Assembly (NCBI GenBank): GCA_000703065.1
Contig: JNLK01000001.1
Span: 372,001-436,000 of the forward strand
Length of the DNA stretch: 64,000 nt
Reading direction: 5' to 3'
Source: Lachnospiraceae bacterium AC2029
GTDB lineage: Bacteria > Bacillota > Clostridia > Lachnospirales > Lachnospiraceae
Below, piece after piece: positions 43,958-52,177 of the stretch. Within the stretch, counting starts at the first letter, position 1. Each line of letters opens with the position of its first letter. The notes under the pieces are model-generated. The model was not told where the DNA came from and searched no databases. It was given only the letters and a program-made list of their open reading frames with translations. Made by a program: the position numbers and the translations under genes.

Positions 43958-44387
43958 CTTTCCACCACTCTCTTAATTCTTCATAATCTTTAAACACATG
44001 AAGCCCCCGGGAATCAACCGCCTCCACCTCTTTCATGGTAAAAGCAATCATCGGATAATCACAGTACACCTTCCCGGATTCCATAGCATATATTGCTTCA
44101 AGTGCATTTTCTCCGCACTCTGCAATATCAAATATCAAATCGGGGTTATACATAATATTCAGTGCTGTCTTACACCCCGTAGAAAGCTTATCAATGTTGA
44201 GCCTTGTCCCATCAAACCTCGAAGCGATGGAATACTGATCAAGCATTTGGGAATTGTCTATCCGACTGATCACATCGCCGGCCCTCTGATCCAGCATTCC
44301 AACTGTATTCTTATTGAAATATACATCGTTGATCCGCACAACTTCCATAGTTTTCGGAACTGTTTTTTTCTTATATACTGTTATCAT
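43947..44387 (-). CDS. DUF4869-like protein
   Basis: The protein has 146 residues, no signal peptide, acidic. The pattern VYFNKNTVGML...VISRIDNSQML, then LNIDKLSTGCKTALNIMYNPDLIFDIAECGENALEAI matches what I recall of DUF4869 (a VYFDN strand, an IDKSE motif, LSGGVKTLILM and NxxxCGDNC), cut here into pieces. The molecular function of that family is not known to me. The upstream stop codon abuts this start directly (44388/44387) and the next gene overlaps it by 11 bp, so the three genes form one tightly coupled transcription unit. Confidence 0.75.
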   Translation of the reverse strand: MITVYKKKTVPKTMEVVRINDVYFNKNTVGMLDQRAGDVISRIDNSQMLDQYSIASRFDGTRLNIDKLSTGCKTALNIMYNPDLIFDIAECGENALEAIYAMESGKVYCDYPMIAFTMKEVEAVDSRGLHVFKDYEELREWWKDEN

Positions 44388-45074
44388 CTATAAACCTGCT
44401 TTCGCAAAAGAATCCCTTAGAACGGAATAATCAAATATCGTCTTTATCTTATCATTCGATGCTAATCGTTTCTGATCAAGACCACAAATATCGTCTGCCG
44501 CTCTGGTTTTCCAATCACAACAATCGATTATGAAACATTCACCAAGCTTGCCCTTTGTCGTTTCAAACCCAGTATTTCTGGTTATTTCAAATAACATCTT
44601 CGCTGACAACTGTTCCGTGTTCAGTTTCTTTGAATAACCAAGTGTTTCCTTTAACACGGACAAACGATCAGCGTCACCCCCATTACGGATTAGATCCACA
44701 AATTCAGATTTTAACTCTAGCAATTTCATACGCTTGTCCTTCAATTCATCTTCCTCAGCAAATATCCAATCCTCAAGCAATTGAAATGATAAAAGCACAA
44801 ACTCAAATGAATGAATCTTGATCACAGCCACATTGTTTTTGCCTTTCACCACAGAATAAAGCCGCTGTGTTTCTCTAAGGACATCCGGATTGTCAATCGC
44901 ATAGTCCATCAGAACATAATACCTGTCATCACTATTCAGTTTAGAAACCGCTTTACACAGCTCGGTATTATTTCTTTTGGACTCGACAACAAATCCATCG
45001 AATAATGTGTCGAAGATCATTTTCCAAAATTCGAAACCGGAGCCTGTATCTTCACACCATATGTATGTATTCAA
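44388..45074 (-). CDS. TOPRIM-like protein, first gene of a three-gene unit
   Basis: The start is TTG 45074 with GAGGGATGTTAC upstream. The protein has 228 residues. It opens NTYIWCEDTGSGFEFWKMIF, an acidic residue after a beta-strand followed by a helix, and continues with YYVLMDYAIDN, an acidic strand end. This order (E, then D...D) resembles TOPRIM nuclease folds such as in OLD and DUF4435 proteins, though the spacing is not the canonical DxD. A Glu-rich helical middle (about 105-165) and a basic C-terminus follow. The gene pairs with a DUF4869-like gene and a mini P-loop ATPase, which suggests a split ATPase/nuclease-like system. The TOPRIM reading is tentative. Confidence 0.6.
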   Translation of the reverse strand: MNTYIWCEDTGSGFEFWKMIFDTLFDGFVVESKRNNTELCKAVSKLNSDDRYYVLMDYAIDNPDVLRETQRLYSVVKGKNNVAVIKIHSFEFVLLSFQLLEDWIFAEEDELKDKRMKLLELKSEFVDLIRNGGDADRLSVLKETLGYSKKLNTEQLSAKMLFEITRNTGFETTKGKLGECFIIDCCDWKTRAADDICGLDQKRLASNDKIKTIFDYSVLRDSFAKAGL

Positions 45075-45425
45075 GTAACATCCCTCTTTTCATCATTTTC
45101 ATTATGCCATAACATTGCCCAGCACCTCAACACTTACCAGTTAAACACGAAAGAAATCACTACTTCTATCAAAACACTAGAGCTATTGATTCGTAATCAA
45201 TATACCTATTCTTTAATTCCCATTAGTTTATTGTTGAATCAATGCTTTTTTAAACTAGTTTTACGAGTTTTTTAGAGTCTATCAAAATCCGGGTTATCTT
45301 GGAAGGCGAGTGATTTGACGTTTACGCATCATCTAAGCAGACGATGCCCGTTCGTTATACGTGTTTAGCCAGGTGCTTATTTCTGTTCATTGTGACTTGA
45401 GTCATCACGATTCCTTTCTATACAT
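45075..45425. other. intergenic region with a tRNA-Thr(CGT)-like fragment
   Basis: This 350-bp AT-rich region holds no recognisable gene. Positions 45185-45201 form a perfect anticodon arm: stem ATTGA/TCAAT around the loop TTCGTAA, with T33, anticodon CGT and A37 as in tRNA-Thr. TAGAGCT just upstream resembles the 3' side of a D-arm. No acceptor stem or T-arm follows, so this is at most a fragment, possibly left by an integration event. On the minus strand TTGAGG and CATAAT, 18 bp apart near 45115-45145, may be the promoter of the three-gene unit. Confidence 0.45.
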
Positions 45426-46037
45426 TCACTCCATACGCTGAATTCCTCTTCTTATCTTTTTTACAACATCACACAACTCTCTTACAAAGGAATCACCATC
45501 TATGGCTAACGGAGTGATTTCCTCCTCATATTCCTCCTGTGTCAACGCATCATCTCCCGCGGCATGCATCCAATGATTACGTTCTTCTACCCATTTCTTA
45601 ATCTGGTTTAAAAGCGGATTGTCAATCTGACCATATTTAGATATGAGGTTCCCGCTTTTTTTACTTCTTTCGACATTAATGATTGTCCGGGGAACATGGA
45701 TACAATCATTAACCATCTTCTTCGGATAGTTTACCTTTTTTATGGATTTCAATACTTCTTTAGAAGCAGGCGGAATACCAACATCCAACAATTCCCACTG
45801 GGCTATGGTCTGATTCTTCTTTGCCAGTTTGACTTCATCAATCAACTGACCCAGCATTTTAGGTTTCCCATCCGGATTCTTCAGATCTAAACCTGCCATT
45901 TTCGCAAGAGTCTTCATTCTGTCATCAATGATCATATATTCAATAAACACCGCTTCGAAATAGTACTTATCATCAATGGCCGCGTCCATTTTATTAATCA
46001 ACAATTTATACCAACTTCCCTTATTTCCTGAACCCAT
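45426..46037 (-). CDS. HEPN-motif protein (putative RNase)
   Basis: I chose ATG 46037 (MGSGNKGSWYKLL), which has AAGGAGATGTAGT upstream. The protein has 203 residues and is mostly helical, with no signal peptide. Near the end WVEERNHWMHAAG contains R-x4-H (Arg153, His158), the catalytic signature of HEPN ribonucleases, in the usual helix context (ERNxxxH). An early helix (YYFEAVFIEYMIIDDRMKTLAK) is typical of the first HEPN helix. HEPN proteins act in toxin-antitoxin and abortive-infection systems. The upstream neighbour, 28 bp away, is a truncated FRG-like fragment. The family is inferred from the motif and helical layout. Confidence 0.7.
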   Translation of the reverse strand: MGSGNKGSWYKLLINKMDAAIDDKYYFEAVFIEYMIIDDRMKTLAKMAGLDLKNPDGKPKMLGQLIDEVKLAKKNQTIAQWELLDVGIPPASKEVLKSIKKVNYPKKMVNDCIHVPRTIINVERSKKSGNLISKYGQIDNPLLNQIKKWVEERNHWMHAAGDDALTQEEYEEEITPLAIDGDSFVRELCDVVKKIRRGIQRME

Positions 46038-46065
46038 ACTACATCTCCTTTTTTCTATTTTTAAT

Positions 46066-46557
46066 CTACAATGACTCCATACTAATCGATTCTTTAATCC
46101 CATCACATACTATTTCTGTATTATCAGGAAACAAGAATTCTTTTGTTATTCCCACGAGTTTCAATTGTTCGCGAATCCTCTCTTTCTTATTATTGGGAAT
46201 TGTAATAATTGTTTGCACTAATTCAGAAACTTTATCAAGCGATACAAGTTCATTTGTAATGATTGATTTATTATCTTTGTTTTTATGTATACGATTTGGA
46301 AAAATGATAAATTTACCGTCCTGATTTATCTGTCTGCGATTAACTGCTCCAACATCGACTATCATGGGCTTTAGCAAAGAATCAATATATGGATCATTAT
46401 CTGTTTCTTTTTCCCAATCGGGATAGATAAGCGACACCGCATAGTGTTGATGATAAAACGAATATCTGTAGTTTTTAATCGAAGTGATAGCATTGTTAGT
46501 CAAGCGATATGTATCAGCAATGATATTTGCAAATGGATTATACGCAGATACAGGCAT
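46066..46557 (-). pseudogene. 5'-truncated FRG-domain-like gene fragment
   Basis: An open frame of 163 codons begins exactly where homology to rfbB stops (46558/46559) and has no ribosome site. Its C-terminal two thirds, NRRQINQDGKFIIFPNR then EQLKLVGITKEFLFPDN, fit the C-terminal half of FRG domains (RxxxQxGxF..., then LGI...LFPD), which occur in phage-defence proteins. The N-terminal (F/Y)RG part is missing. The original gene was probably cut when it was joined to the rfbB fragment. It might still be expressed with the HEPN gene downstream, but I regard it as a remnant. The FRG assignment is moderately supported. Confidence 0.5.
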
Positions 46558-46558
46558 T

Positions 46559-47085
46559 CCATAACCAGCAGGTCAGCCCCGGCCTTGGAGCTGGAATAGG
46601 GGGGAGCTGGTATGGATCGGTGTAGTCTCCGTGAAGAAGAGATCCGGCCGGTCCAGAGGCAGATCCCCGTACACCTCATCCGTGGAAACCTGATGATAAC
46701 GGATATTGCCGAACTTCCGGCAGGCATCCATCATCACTTGGGTTCCGATGATATTTGTCTCCAGGAAAATGCCGGGGTTCTCTATGGAACGGTCCACATG
46801 GGACTCCGCTGCGAAGTTCACAACAATGTCCGGCTTCTCCTCTTCGAATACCTTCTCCACTGCCTCGCGGTCGCAAATGTCTACCTTGTAGAAGCGGAAA
46901 TGTGCAGCCTTCGCCACGTCATAGTCCGGGTTCTGCTCGTCCAGTAACGGAGCAAGCGTGGACAGATTCCCCGCATAGGTCAGCTTGTCAATGCAGACGA
47001 TCCGGTAGTCCGGATGTGCGTCCAGCATGTGGTATACAAAGTTACTTCCAATAAATCCGGCACCGCTGGTTACGATAATGATCAT
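46559..47085 (-). pseudogene. decayed 5' fragment of an rfbB-like gene
   Basis: From ATG 47085 the reading frame matches the first 175 residues of the intact dTDP-glucose 4,6-dehydratase encoded at 57380-58429, at clearly high but not complete identity. Three defects are visible. The dinucleotide motif reads TSGAGFIGS instead of TGGAGFIGS. An extra C in a C-run near 46600 shifts the frame after SSP, so the original frame ends LFQLQGRG-stop, while PYSSSKAGADLLVM continues in another frame. Finally homology ends abruptly at about 46559, where the FRG-like fragment begins. The divergence from the intact copy means it is not a very recent duplication. Confidence 0.85.
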
Positions 47086-47251
47086 GAAACAATCCTCACT
47101 TTATTTCCATTGCTCCTCTTTTCTGAAGTACTATCGTAAATATACCACAGAAGATGACGATTTCGCAATCTGCAAGACACTGATGCCATAATGCGTCTGC
47201 TGCGCCGAAAGATGTAATCACGCAATAGTAATTCATCTCCTCAGCACACAT

Positions 47252-48901
47252 TCAGATACTTCTGAAACTCCTCAACAAATTGCCCGATGTGCAGCCCATT
47301 AAATTTGGCACTACGGACATAATCCGGAACTCCTCCTCATATCGGAAATGCACCTCAATCCTCTTCTCATCCCAGATTTTGATGTGATCGATCAGTTTTA
47401 CCACTGTTTCCCGGTCAAGCTTCGTGATATTACGATACTCGGCAAAATGCAGCATCCAAACGAAAGTCTTCCCTTCTCCACTGATCAAGTCAGTTTTCTG
47501 CTGTTCTATCCGCCGGATGCTATCCTCCATCTCCTCGATCCGCCTCACATAATTCTTCCGAAGGACCTCACACTCTTTCGTTCTGATGGTGCCATCCCGC
47601 AGACTTTCATCCAGTTTTCGCATAAAGCACTGTATTTTATCGCATTCCTGCCTCTTCTCAGAAACCAGCCGATCATATCGCATGATATACTCACATTCCG
47701 GCGTGATCTCTCCAAAGGCCCGGAGCTTACCAAGCAGATCACCAACTGCCACCGCTTTTTCGCGAATTGCCTCGATCACCAGTGCTTCGAGGTCCTCCTC
47801 TCTGATCGTGTGGCTGGTACAGCCACACCCCGTATGAAACGTAACACAACGGTAATAACAGTAACGTATCCCATGATCACTAACTGCCTTCCGGATCATA
47901 TTCTGTCCGCAGTTCGGACAGGTCAGATATCCGGAAAAAGGATAAGCACAGGTTCTTCCCTTCGGCGTCAGGATTGACTTTTTCAACTGATCCTGAACAG
48001 CCCAAAAGATATATTCATCAATGATCGGTTCGTGCGTTCCTTCCACTCTGATCCAATCATCCCGCCTTTTAGGAATGCTTCTTTGGGCCTTATGACTCGG
48101 CATCATCGTCTTCCCCTGCACCAAAACCCCAATATACACCTCATCCTCCAGGATACGTCTTACTGCCGGATACGCCCAGTGTGCCATTTTTCCGGATCGG
48201 AAACTTGTCGAAGCCCAAATACCTTTGGAAATCTTATACTCCAACGGACTAAGCACATCTTCCCGATTCAATTTACTCACAATTCTGCCGATGCTCATTC
48301 CCTGCAGATACCATTGAAAGATAGAACGTACAATGTCTGCCGCATCAGGATCCGGAATCAGATGATAATGATTCTTCGGATCCTTGCTGTAACCATACAC
48401 AGGATTCGTACCTGTATACTTCCCATGCTGCCTCTTCATCTTCTGCTGCGCCCTCTGCTTTAGGGAAAGATCCATACAATACGCCTCATTGATCAGATTC
48501 TTCATCGGCACTAACCAGGAAGCCTGATCCTGTTTCTCCATGCTGTCATAATTATCGTTGATGGCAATAAAGCGGACTCCCATAATCGGAAATACCTGTT
48601 CCTGATATATCCCGACATCGATATAATTTCTCCCGAACCTGGACAAATCCTTCACGATAATACAATTCACTCTGCCCGCCCGAACTTCCCCCATCATCTC
48701 CAAAAAACCCGGCCGGTTAAAATCCGTTCCCGAATAACCATCATCCGCTTTCTCCGAGACGATTTCAATGTCCGGGTGACAGGCAACATACTCACGCATG
48801 ATCAGTTTCTGGCTCACAATACTATCACTTTCCGTCCTGTCTCCATCCGCTTGTGACAACCGGGAATACAGGCACGCCCTGCTCTTTTTTATCTCATACA
48901 T
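47252..48901 (-). CDS. large serine recombinase C
   Basis: I chose ATG 48901 (MYEIKKSRACLYSRLS), which has AGGAGGAAAACGTCT upstream; a TTG further upstream has none. The protein has 549 residues. The resolvase domain (about 1-150) has the catalytic Ser16 in YSRLS and the motifs DDGYSGTDFNRPGF and VKDLSRFGRNY. The recombinase domain follows, with a zinc ribbon (CPNCGQNM...CYYRC) and a C-terminal coiled coil (RLVSEKRQECDKIQCFMRK). Such enzymes integrate and excise mobile elements at att sites. It is the last of three recombinase genes in one operon. Downstream of it the next recognisable gene is the decayed rfbB. Confidence 0.92.
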   Translation of the reverse strand: MYEIKKSRACLYSRLSQADGDRTESDSIVSQKLIMREYVACHPDIEIVSEKADDGYSGTDFNRPGFLEMMGEVRAGRVNCIIVKDLSRFGRNYIDVGIYQEQVFPIMGVRFIAINDNYDSMEKQDQASWLVPMKNLINEAYCMDLSLKQRAQQKMKRQHGKYTGTNPVYGYSKDPKNHYHLIPDPDAADIVRSIFQWYLQGMSIGRIVSKLNREDVLSPLEYKISKGIWASTSFRSGKMAHWAYPAVRRILEDEVYIGVLVQGKTMMPSHKAQRSIPKRRDDWIRVEGTHEPIIDEYIFWAVQDQLKKSILTPKGRTCAYPFSGYLTCPNCGQNMIRKAVSDHGIRYCYYRCVTFHTGCGCTSHTIREEDLEALVIEAIREKAVAVGDLLGKLRAFGEITPECEYIMRYDRLVSEKRQECDKIQCFMRKLDESLRDGTIRTKECEVLRKNYVRRIEEMEDSIRRIEQQKTDLISGEGKTFVWMLHFAEYRNITKLDRETVVKLIDHIKIWDEKRIEVHFRYEEEFRIMSVVPNLMGCTSGNLLRSFRSI

Positions 48902-48926
48902 AGACGTTTTCCTCCTCTTCCTCAAT

Positions 48927-50309
48927 CTAAATGAACCCGATCATTTTAAAAAACGCCTCTGAGAATTTCCACTTTAGCTCCACATGATCTTTATCATGGA
49001 AAACCACTTTTTCCAAAGCAATATCCGCAACCTCCCTTGTGAATTCAATGGCATTCGAACTTTTCCGAATCCTCTCAAGATCTTCATAAAGCTCTGCCTT
49101 CTGCATACTGTCCACTTCCATCGTTTTCACCAACCCGATCATCCTCTGCAGCTCATCCCAAATCAGTCTGTGCAGTTCTTCTTCCCTGATCACATCCTGC
49201 GAACAGCGTATCTCCCCCGTCTGACTTCTGGCATAGGAACAAAAGAAAACCATATGCGGATCACTTCTCGGGTTTCGCACATCATATCTGCAGCTTCTGC
49301 CGCAGACGCCACATCTCACCTTCTTGAATAACGGGTAATTCCCATTGATTTTCACCCTATGCTCTGTTTTACGAAACTTTCCCTGTGCCCTCTCATACTC
49401 CTCTTTTGAAACAATAGCTTCATGCATTCCCTCAACAACGATCCATTCCTCTTCCGGGATAGGCGTGCTCTTGGAACTATGCAGGAAAAAGTGTTCAGAT
49501 GTATGCGAAACAACCGCACCGGTATAGGTTCTGTTCTGCAAGATCCGCTTGATCATTGTCCCATCCCAGCAGCTCATTTTAGAAATGTTCATAAACAATC
49601 CCTGCTTCGGATGCTTCCGTTTGTAGTAAGAAGCCGGCGTATCATACCCTCGATCATTCAGCAGTACAGCGATATGATTCGGTCGCATACCGGACAGAAA
49701 CCGATCAAATATCTCCCTCACCACCTTAGCCGTTTCCGGATCCCGGATCATCCTGCCATGATCCTTCGGATCCTTCTGATACCCATACGGAACCATACCA
49801 TTTACCAACACACCCTGCTTCATTTTGGCAAACTTTGCCGTTTTAACTTTGACAGAAAGATCCCGACTGTAAAAATCATTGACGATATTTTTCACCGCAA
49901 GTTCCAGACTTACATTTGCCCCATAAATGTTGCCACTGTCATAATGGTCATTGATCGAGATAAAACGAACTCCCGTGATCGGGAAGAAGCGGTCCATATA
50001 CTTACTCGTCTCAATATAATCCCGTCCCAGACGGGAAAAATCCTTTACGATCACACAGGTTATCTCTCCGTTCCGGATCTTCTCAATCATCCTCTCAAAT
50101 CCCGGCCTGTTAAAATTCGTTCCCGTAAAGCCATCATCATAGAATTCCTCCTGCTCACATACTGCAAGATCCTCAGAATTTCCGATATAGTCCTCAATCA
50201 GATTCCTCTGATGGGAAATGCTTTCGCTTTCTTTTTTTCCCGACTTTTCGTTCAGATCCCTGTCTGCCTGTGATACCCGATAGTACTTGGCAATTCTCAT
50301 CTTCTTCAT
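48927..50309 (-). CDS. large serine recombinase B
   Basis: The protein has 460 residues and ATG 50309 overlaps the stop of recombinase A (ATGA), with GGAGGAGCATACGT upstream. The catalytic Ser13 lies in YYRVS; DDGFTGTNFNRPGF and VKDFSRLGRDYIE follow. The zinc ribbon reads CGVCGRSCRYD...FFCSY. The C-terminal coiled coil is shorter than in its two neighbours. It is about 90-100 residues shorter than A and C. Three serine recombinases in a row are known from some integrative elements of Bacillota, where more than one is needed for excision; I do not know whether that applies here. Confidence 0.92.
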   Translation of the reverse strand: MKKMRIAKYYRVSQADRDLNEKSGKKESESISHQRNLIEDYIGNSEDLAVCEQEEFYDDGFTGTNFNRPGFERMIEKIRNGEITCVIVKDFSRLGRDYIETSKYMDRFFPITGVRFISINDHYDSGNIYGANVSLELAVKNIVNDFYSRDLSVKVKTAKFAKMKQGVLVNGMVPYGYQKDPKDHGRMIRDPETAKVVREIFDRFLSGMRPNHIAVLLNDRGYDTPASYYKRKHPKQGLFMNISKMSCWDGTMIKRILQNRTYTGAVVSHTSEHFFLHSSKSTPIPEEEWIVVEGMHEAIVSKEEYERAQGKFRKTEHRVKINGNYPLFKKVRCGVCGRSCRYDVRNPRSDPHMVFFCSYARSQTGEIRCSQDVIREEELHRLIWDELQRMIGLVKTMEVDSMQKAELYEDLERIRKSSNAIEFTREVADIALEKVVFHDKDHVELKWKFSEAFFKMIGFI

Positions 50310-52000
50310 ACGTATGCTCCTCCTTCCTCGATCAACTCTCCATATAATGCCTCCAGCCGTTTTCGTTCTTCCACATATTTCAGACGGATTTCCATCCTCC
50401 CGTCCTCAAATATCTGCACGCTTTCGATCATTGATCCCACAAGCTCCGGAGTCAGTCCGGACTGCTTTCGCGAATCTCTGACCGCCCGGATCCACACACC
50501 TGCACCATCCGTAACAGACAGACAATCCTCACGTCTTCTTTTCAACTCCTTTAGCTCCGCTTCCAATTCATCGTAACGATCATTCAAAGGCGCCTTCTTA
50601 GCTGTATACTCCCCTGCATCCATCCGCTTCTCCACATATGCCTCAAACAGGCTTTCCTGCTGTTTTGCAACACTTTTCAAGCTTTCCGTAACAGAACGAA
50701 CCTCTGTACTAAAGGATCTTTCGAGTTGCGACCCCACCTTAACTCTGGCCTTCTCATATCGTTCAATACACCTCCGCTGTTCCTTTATCAGATTCAGTGC
50801 AGACCATTCAACCTCCTCAACCGGAATAGAATGCCTGGAGCATTTCTCATTCTGACTGTCAAGATACCGTGCGCATACATATCTGGATCTACAACGACCG
50901 GTTCCCGTATCATGTGCCTTGATAAAGCGCATCTTTCCACCGCAATCTCCGCAGAATATCCGTCCCTTGAACCGATCAATGATCTTTGCTCTGTGTTTCT
51001 GCCCTACCTTATGCTTTCGTTTCATCTCCGCCGATTTCCTGTCCAATATCTTCTGCACTTCATCGAACTGTTCCTGTGTCACAAGCGCTTCATGCATATT
51101 GGGGAAAACCAGCCACTCATCCGGTTTTGTCCGGTGTTTCAATACTCCCTCCGCCAGATTCTTTGGCATCCTTCCGTACACGATACTTCCCGTATAAATA
51201 GGATTCCGCAGCAAATCGTTTAGTGTTTTCGTATTCCACCGGCTCACTGCATATTTTTCATTATGCCATATCCCCAGTTCATACTTCCTTGCCGCAGGAG
51301 TCGGAGCATCCAACCCATCCAGCAACCGGATAATCTCACACCACCTTTTCCCTTCGATAGTCCAGGCGAAGATCCGTTTCACATAAGGAGCCGTCTCTTC
51401 GTCAATCTCATAACGATATGCCACACTCTTCGATTTCACATACCCATACGGCCCGAAGGAAGGCAGGATCTGGCACTTTCTTTGCCTCTCCTGAAAAGTC
51501 GAATTGATCTTCCGAGATATATCCTTTGCGTACTCAGCGTTCAGCAAATTCTTCATTGCTATCATAAAGCCGGCTCCGGAGGCATCCATCGAAAAGCTGT
51601 CAAAATTATCCGCGATCGAGATAAAACGTACACCCAGAAAAGGAAAAACATTTTCCAGATAAATACCGGCATCCAGATAGTTCCTGCTGAACCGCGACAA
51701 GTCCTTAACGATGACACATTTTACTCTTCCGTTTTGGATATCTTCCAGCATCCGGTTCAGCGCCGGCCGATCCATATCTGTTCCCGATCTTCCATTATCC
51801 TCATACACGTCATACAATTCCAGTTCGTCATGCTTCTGCAGAAAATCCATGCATATCTTCTTCTGGTTTTCCATCGACATGCCGTCATCGTCCTTCCCGC
51901 TGTTTTCCGCCGAAAGCCGTAGATAGACCGCTGTAGATATACCCCGATCAAACTCCGATCCTACTGCATCAAACGGAAGGTTTCGCCTTTTTCTCGCCAT
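50306..52000 (-). CDS. large serine recombinase A
   Basis: The protein has 564 residues and ATG 52000 follows AAGGAGGTGAAACC. An N-terminal extension of about 20 residues precedes the resolvase domain, with catalytic Ser30 in YLRLS and motifs EDNGRSGTDMDRPAL and VKDLSRFSRNY. The zinc ribbon reads FCGDCGGKMRF...RYVCARY, and a long coiled coil follows (QLERSFSTEVRSVTESLKS region). It is the first gene of the recombinase operon, transcribed away from the divergent istA gene. Confidence 0.92.
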   Translation of the reverse strand: MARKRRNLPFDAVGSEFDRGISTAVYLRLSAENSGKDDDGMSMENQKKICMDFLQKHDELELYDVYEDNGRSGTDMDRPALNRMLEDIQNGRVKCVIVKDLSRFSRNYLDAGIYLENVFPFLGVRFISIADNFDSFSMDASGAGFMIAMKNLLNAEYAKDISRKINSTFQERQRKCQILPSFGPYGYVKSKSVAYRYEIDEETAPYVKRIFAWTIEGKRWCEIIRLLDGLDAPTPAARKYELGIWHNEKYAVSRWNTKTLNDLLRNPIYTGSIVYGRMPKNLAEGVLKHRTKPDEWLVFPNMHEALVTQEQFDEVQKILDRKSAEMKRKHKVGQKHRAKIIDRFKGRIFCGDCGGKMRFIKAHDTGTGRCRSRYVCARYLDSQNEKCSRHSIPVEEVEWSALNLIKEQRRCIERYEKARVKVGSQLERSFSTEVRSVTESLKSVAKQQESLFEAYVEKRMDAGEYTAKKAPLNDRYDELEAELKELKRRREDCLSVTDGAGVWIRAVRDSRKQSGLTPELVGSMIESVQIFEDGRMEIRLKYVEERKRLEALYGELIEEGGAYV

Positions 52001-52086
52001 GGTTTCACCTCCTTTTATCCCCTGTTCCCAGCGAGAACAATTAGAAACTTCGGTAAATCCATTTGTAAATGTTTGATTGTATATGA

Positions 52087-52109
52087 AAAACTATTAAAAA
52101 TATAGTTTT
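52087..52109. promoter_or_regulatory. 8-bp inverted repeat between recombinase and istA genes
   Basis: AAAACTAT (52087-52094) and ATAGTTTT (52102-52109) are perfect arms around TAAAAAT, in the AT-rich divergent region between recombinase A and istA. It could be an operator, a transposase binding site or part of the IS end. A second, shorter pair (TGTTC/GAACA) lies near 52025-52042. I could not define IS21 terminal repeats. Confidence 0.4.
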
Positions 52110-52177
52110 GATTTAAGGAATTAAATATGATATTGTTTCACCTGCGCGCCAAAAACATAAGAAAAGAGGAATGTATT

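Noticed and set aside
45185-45201. complete tRNA-Thr gene
   Set aside because: Only the anticodon arm and a trace of the D-arm are present; no acceptor stem or T-arm.
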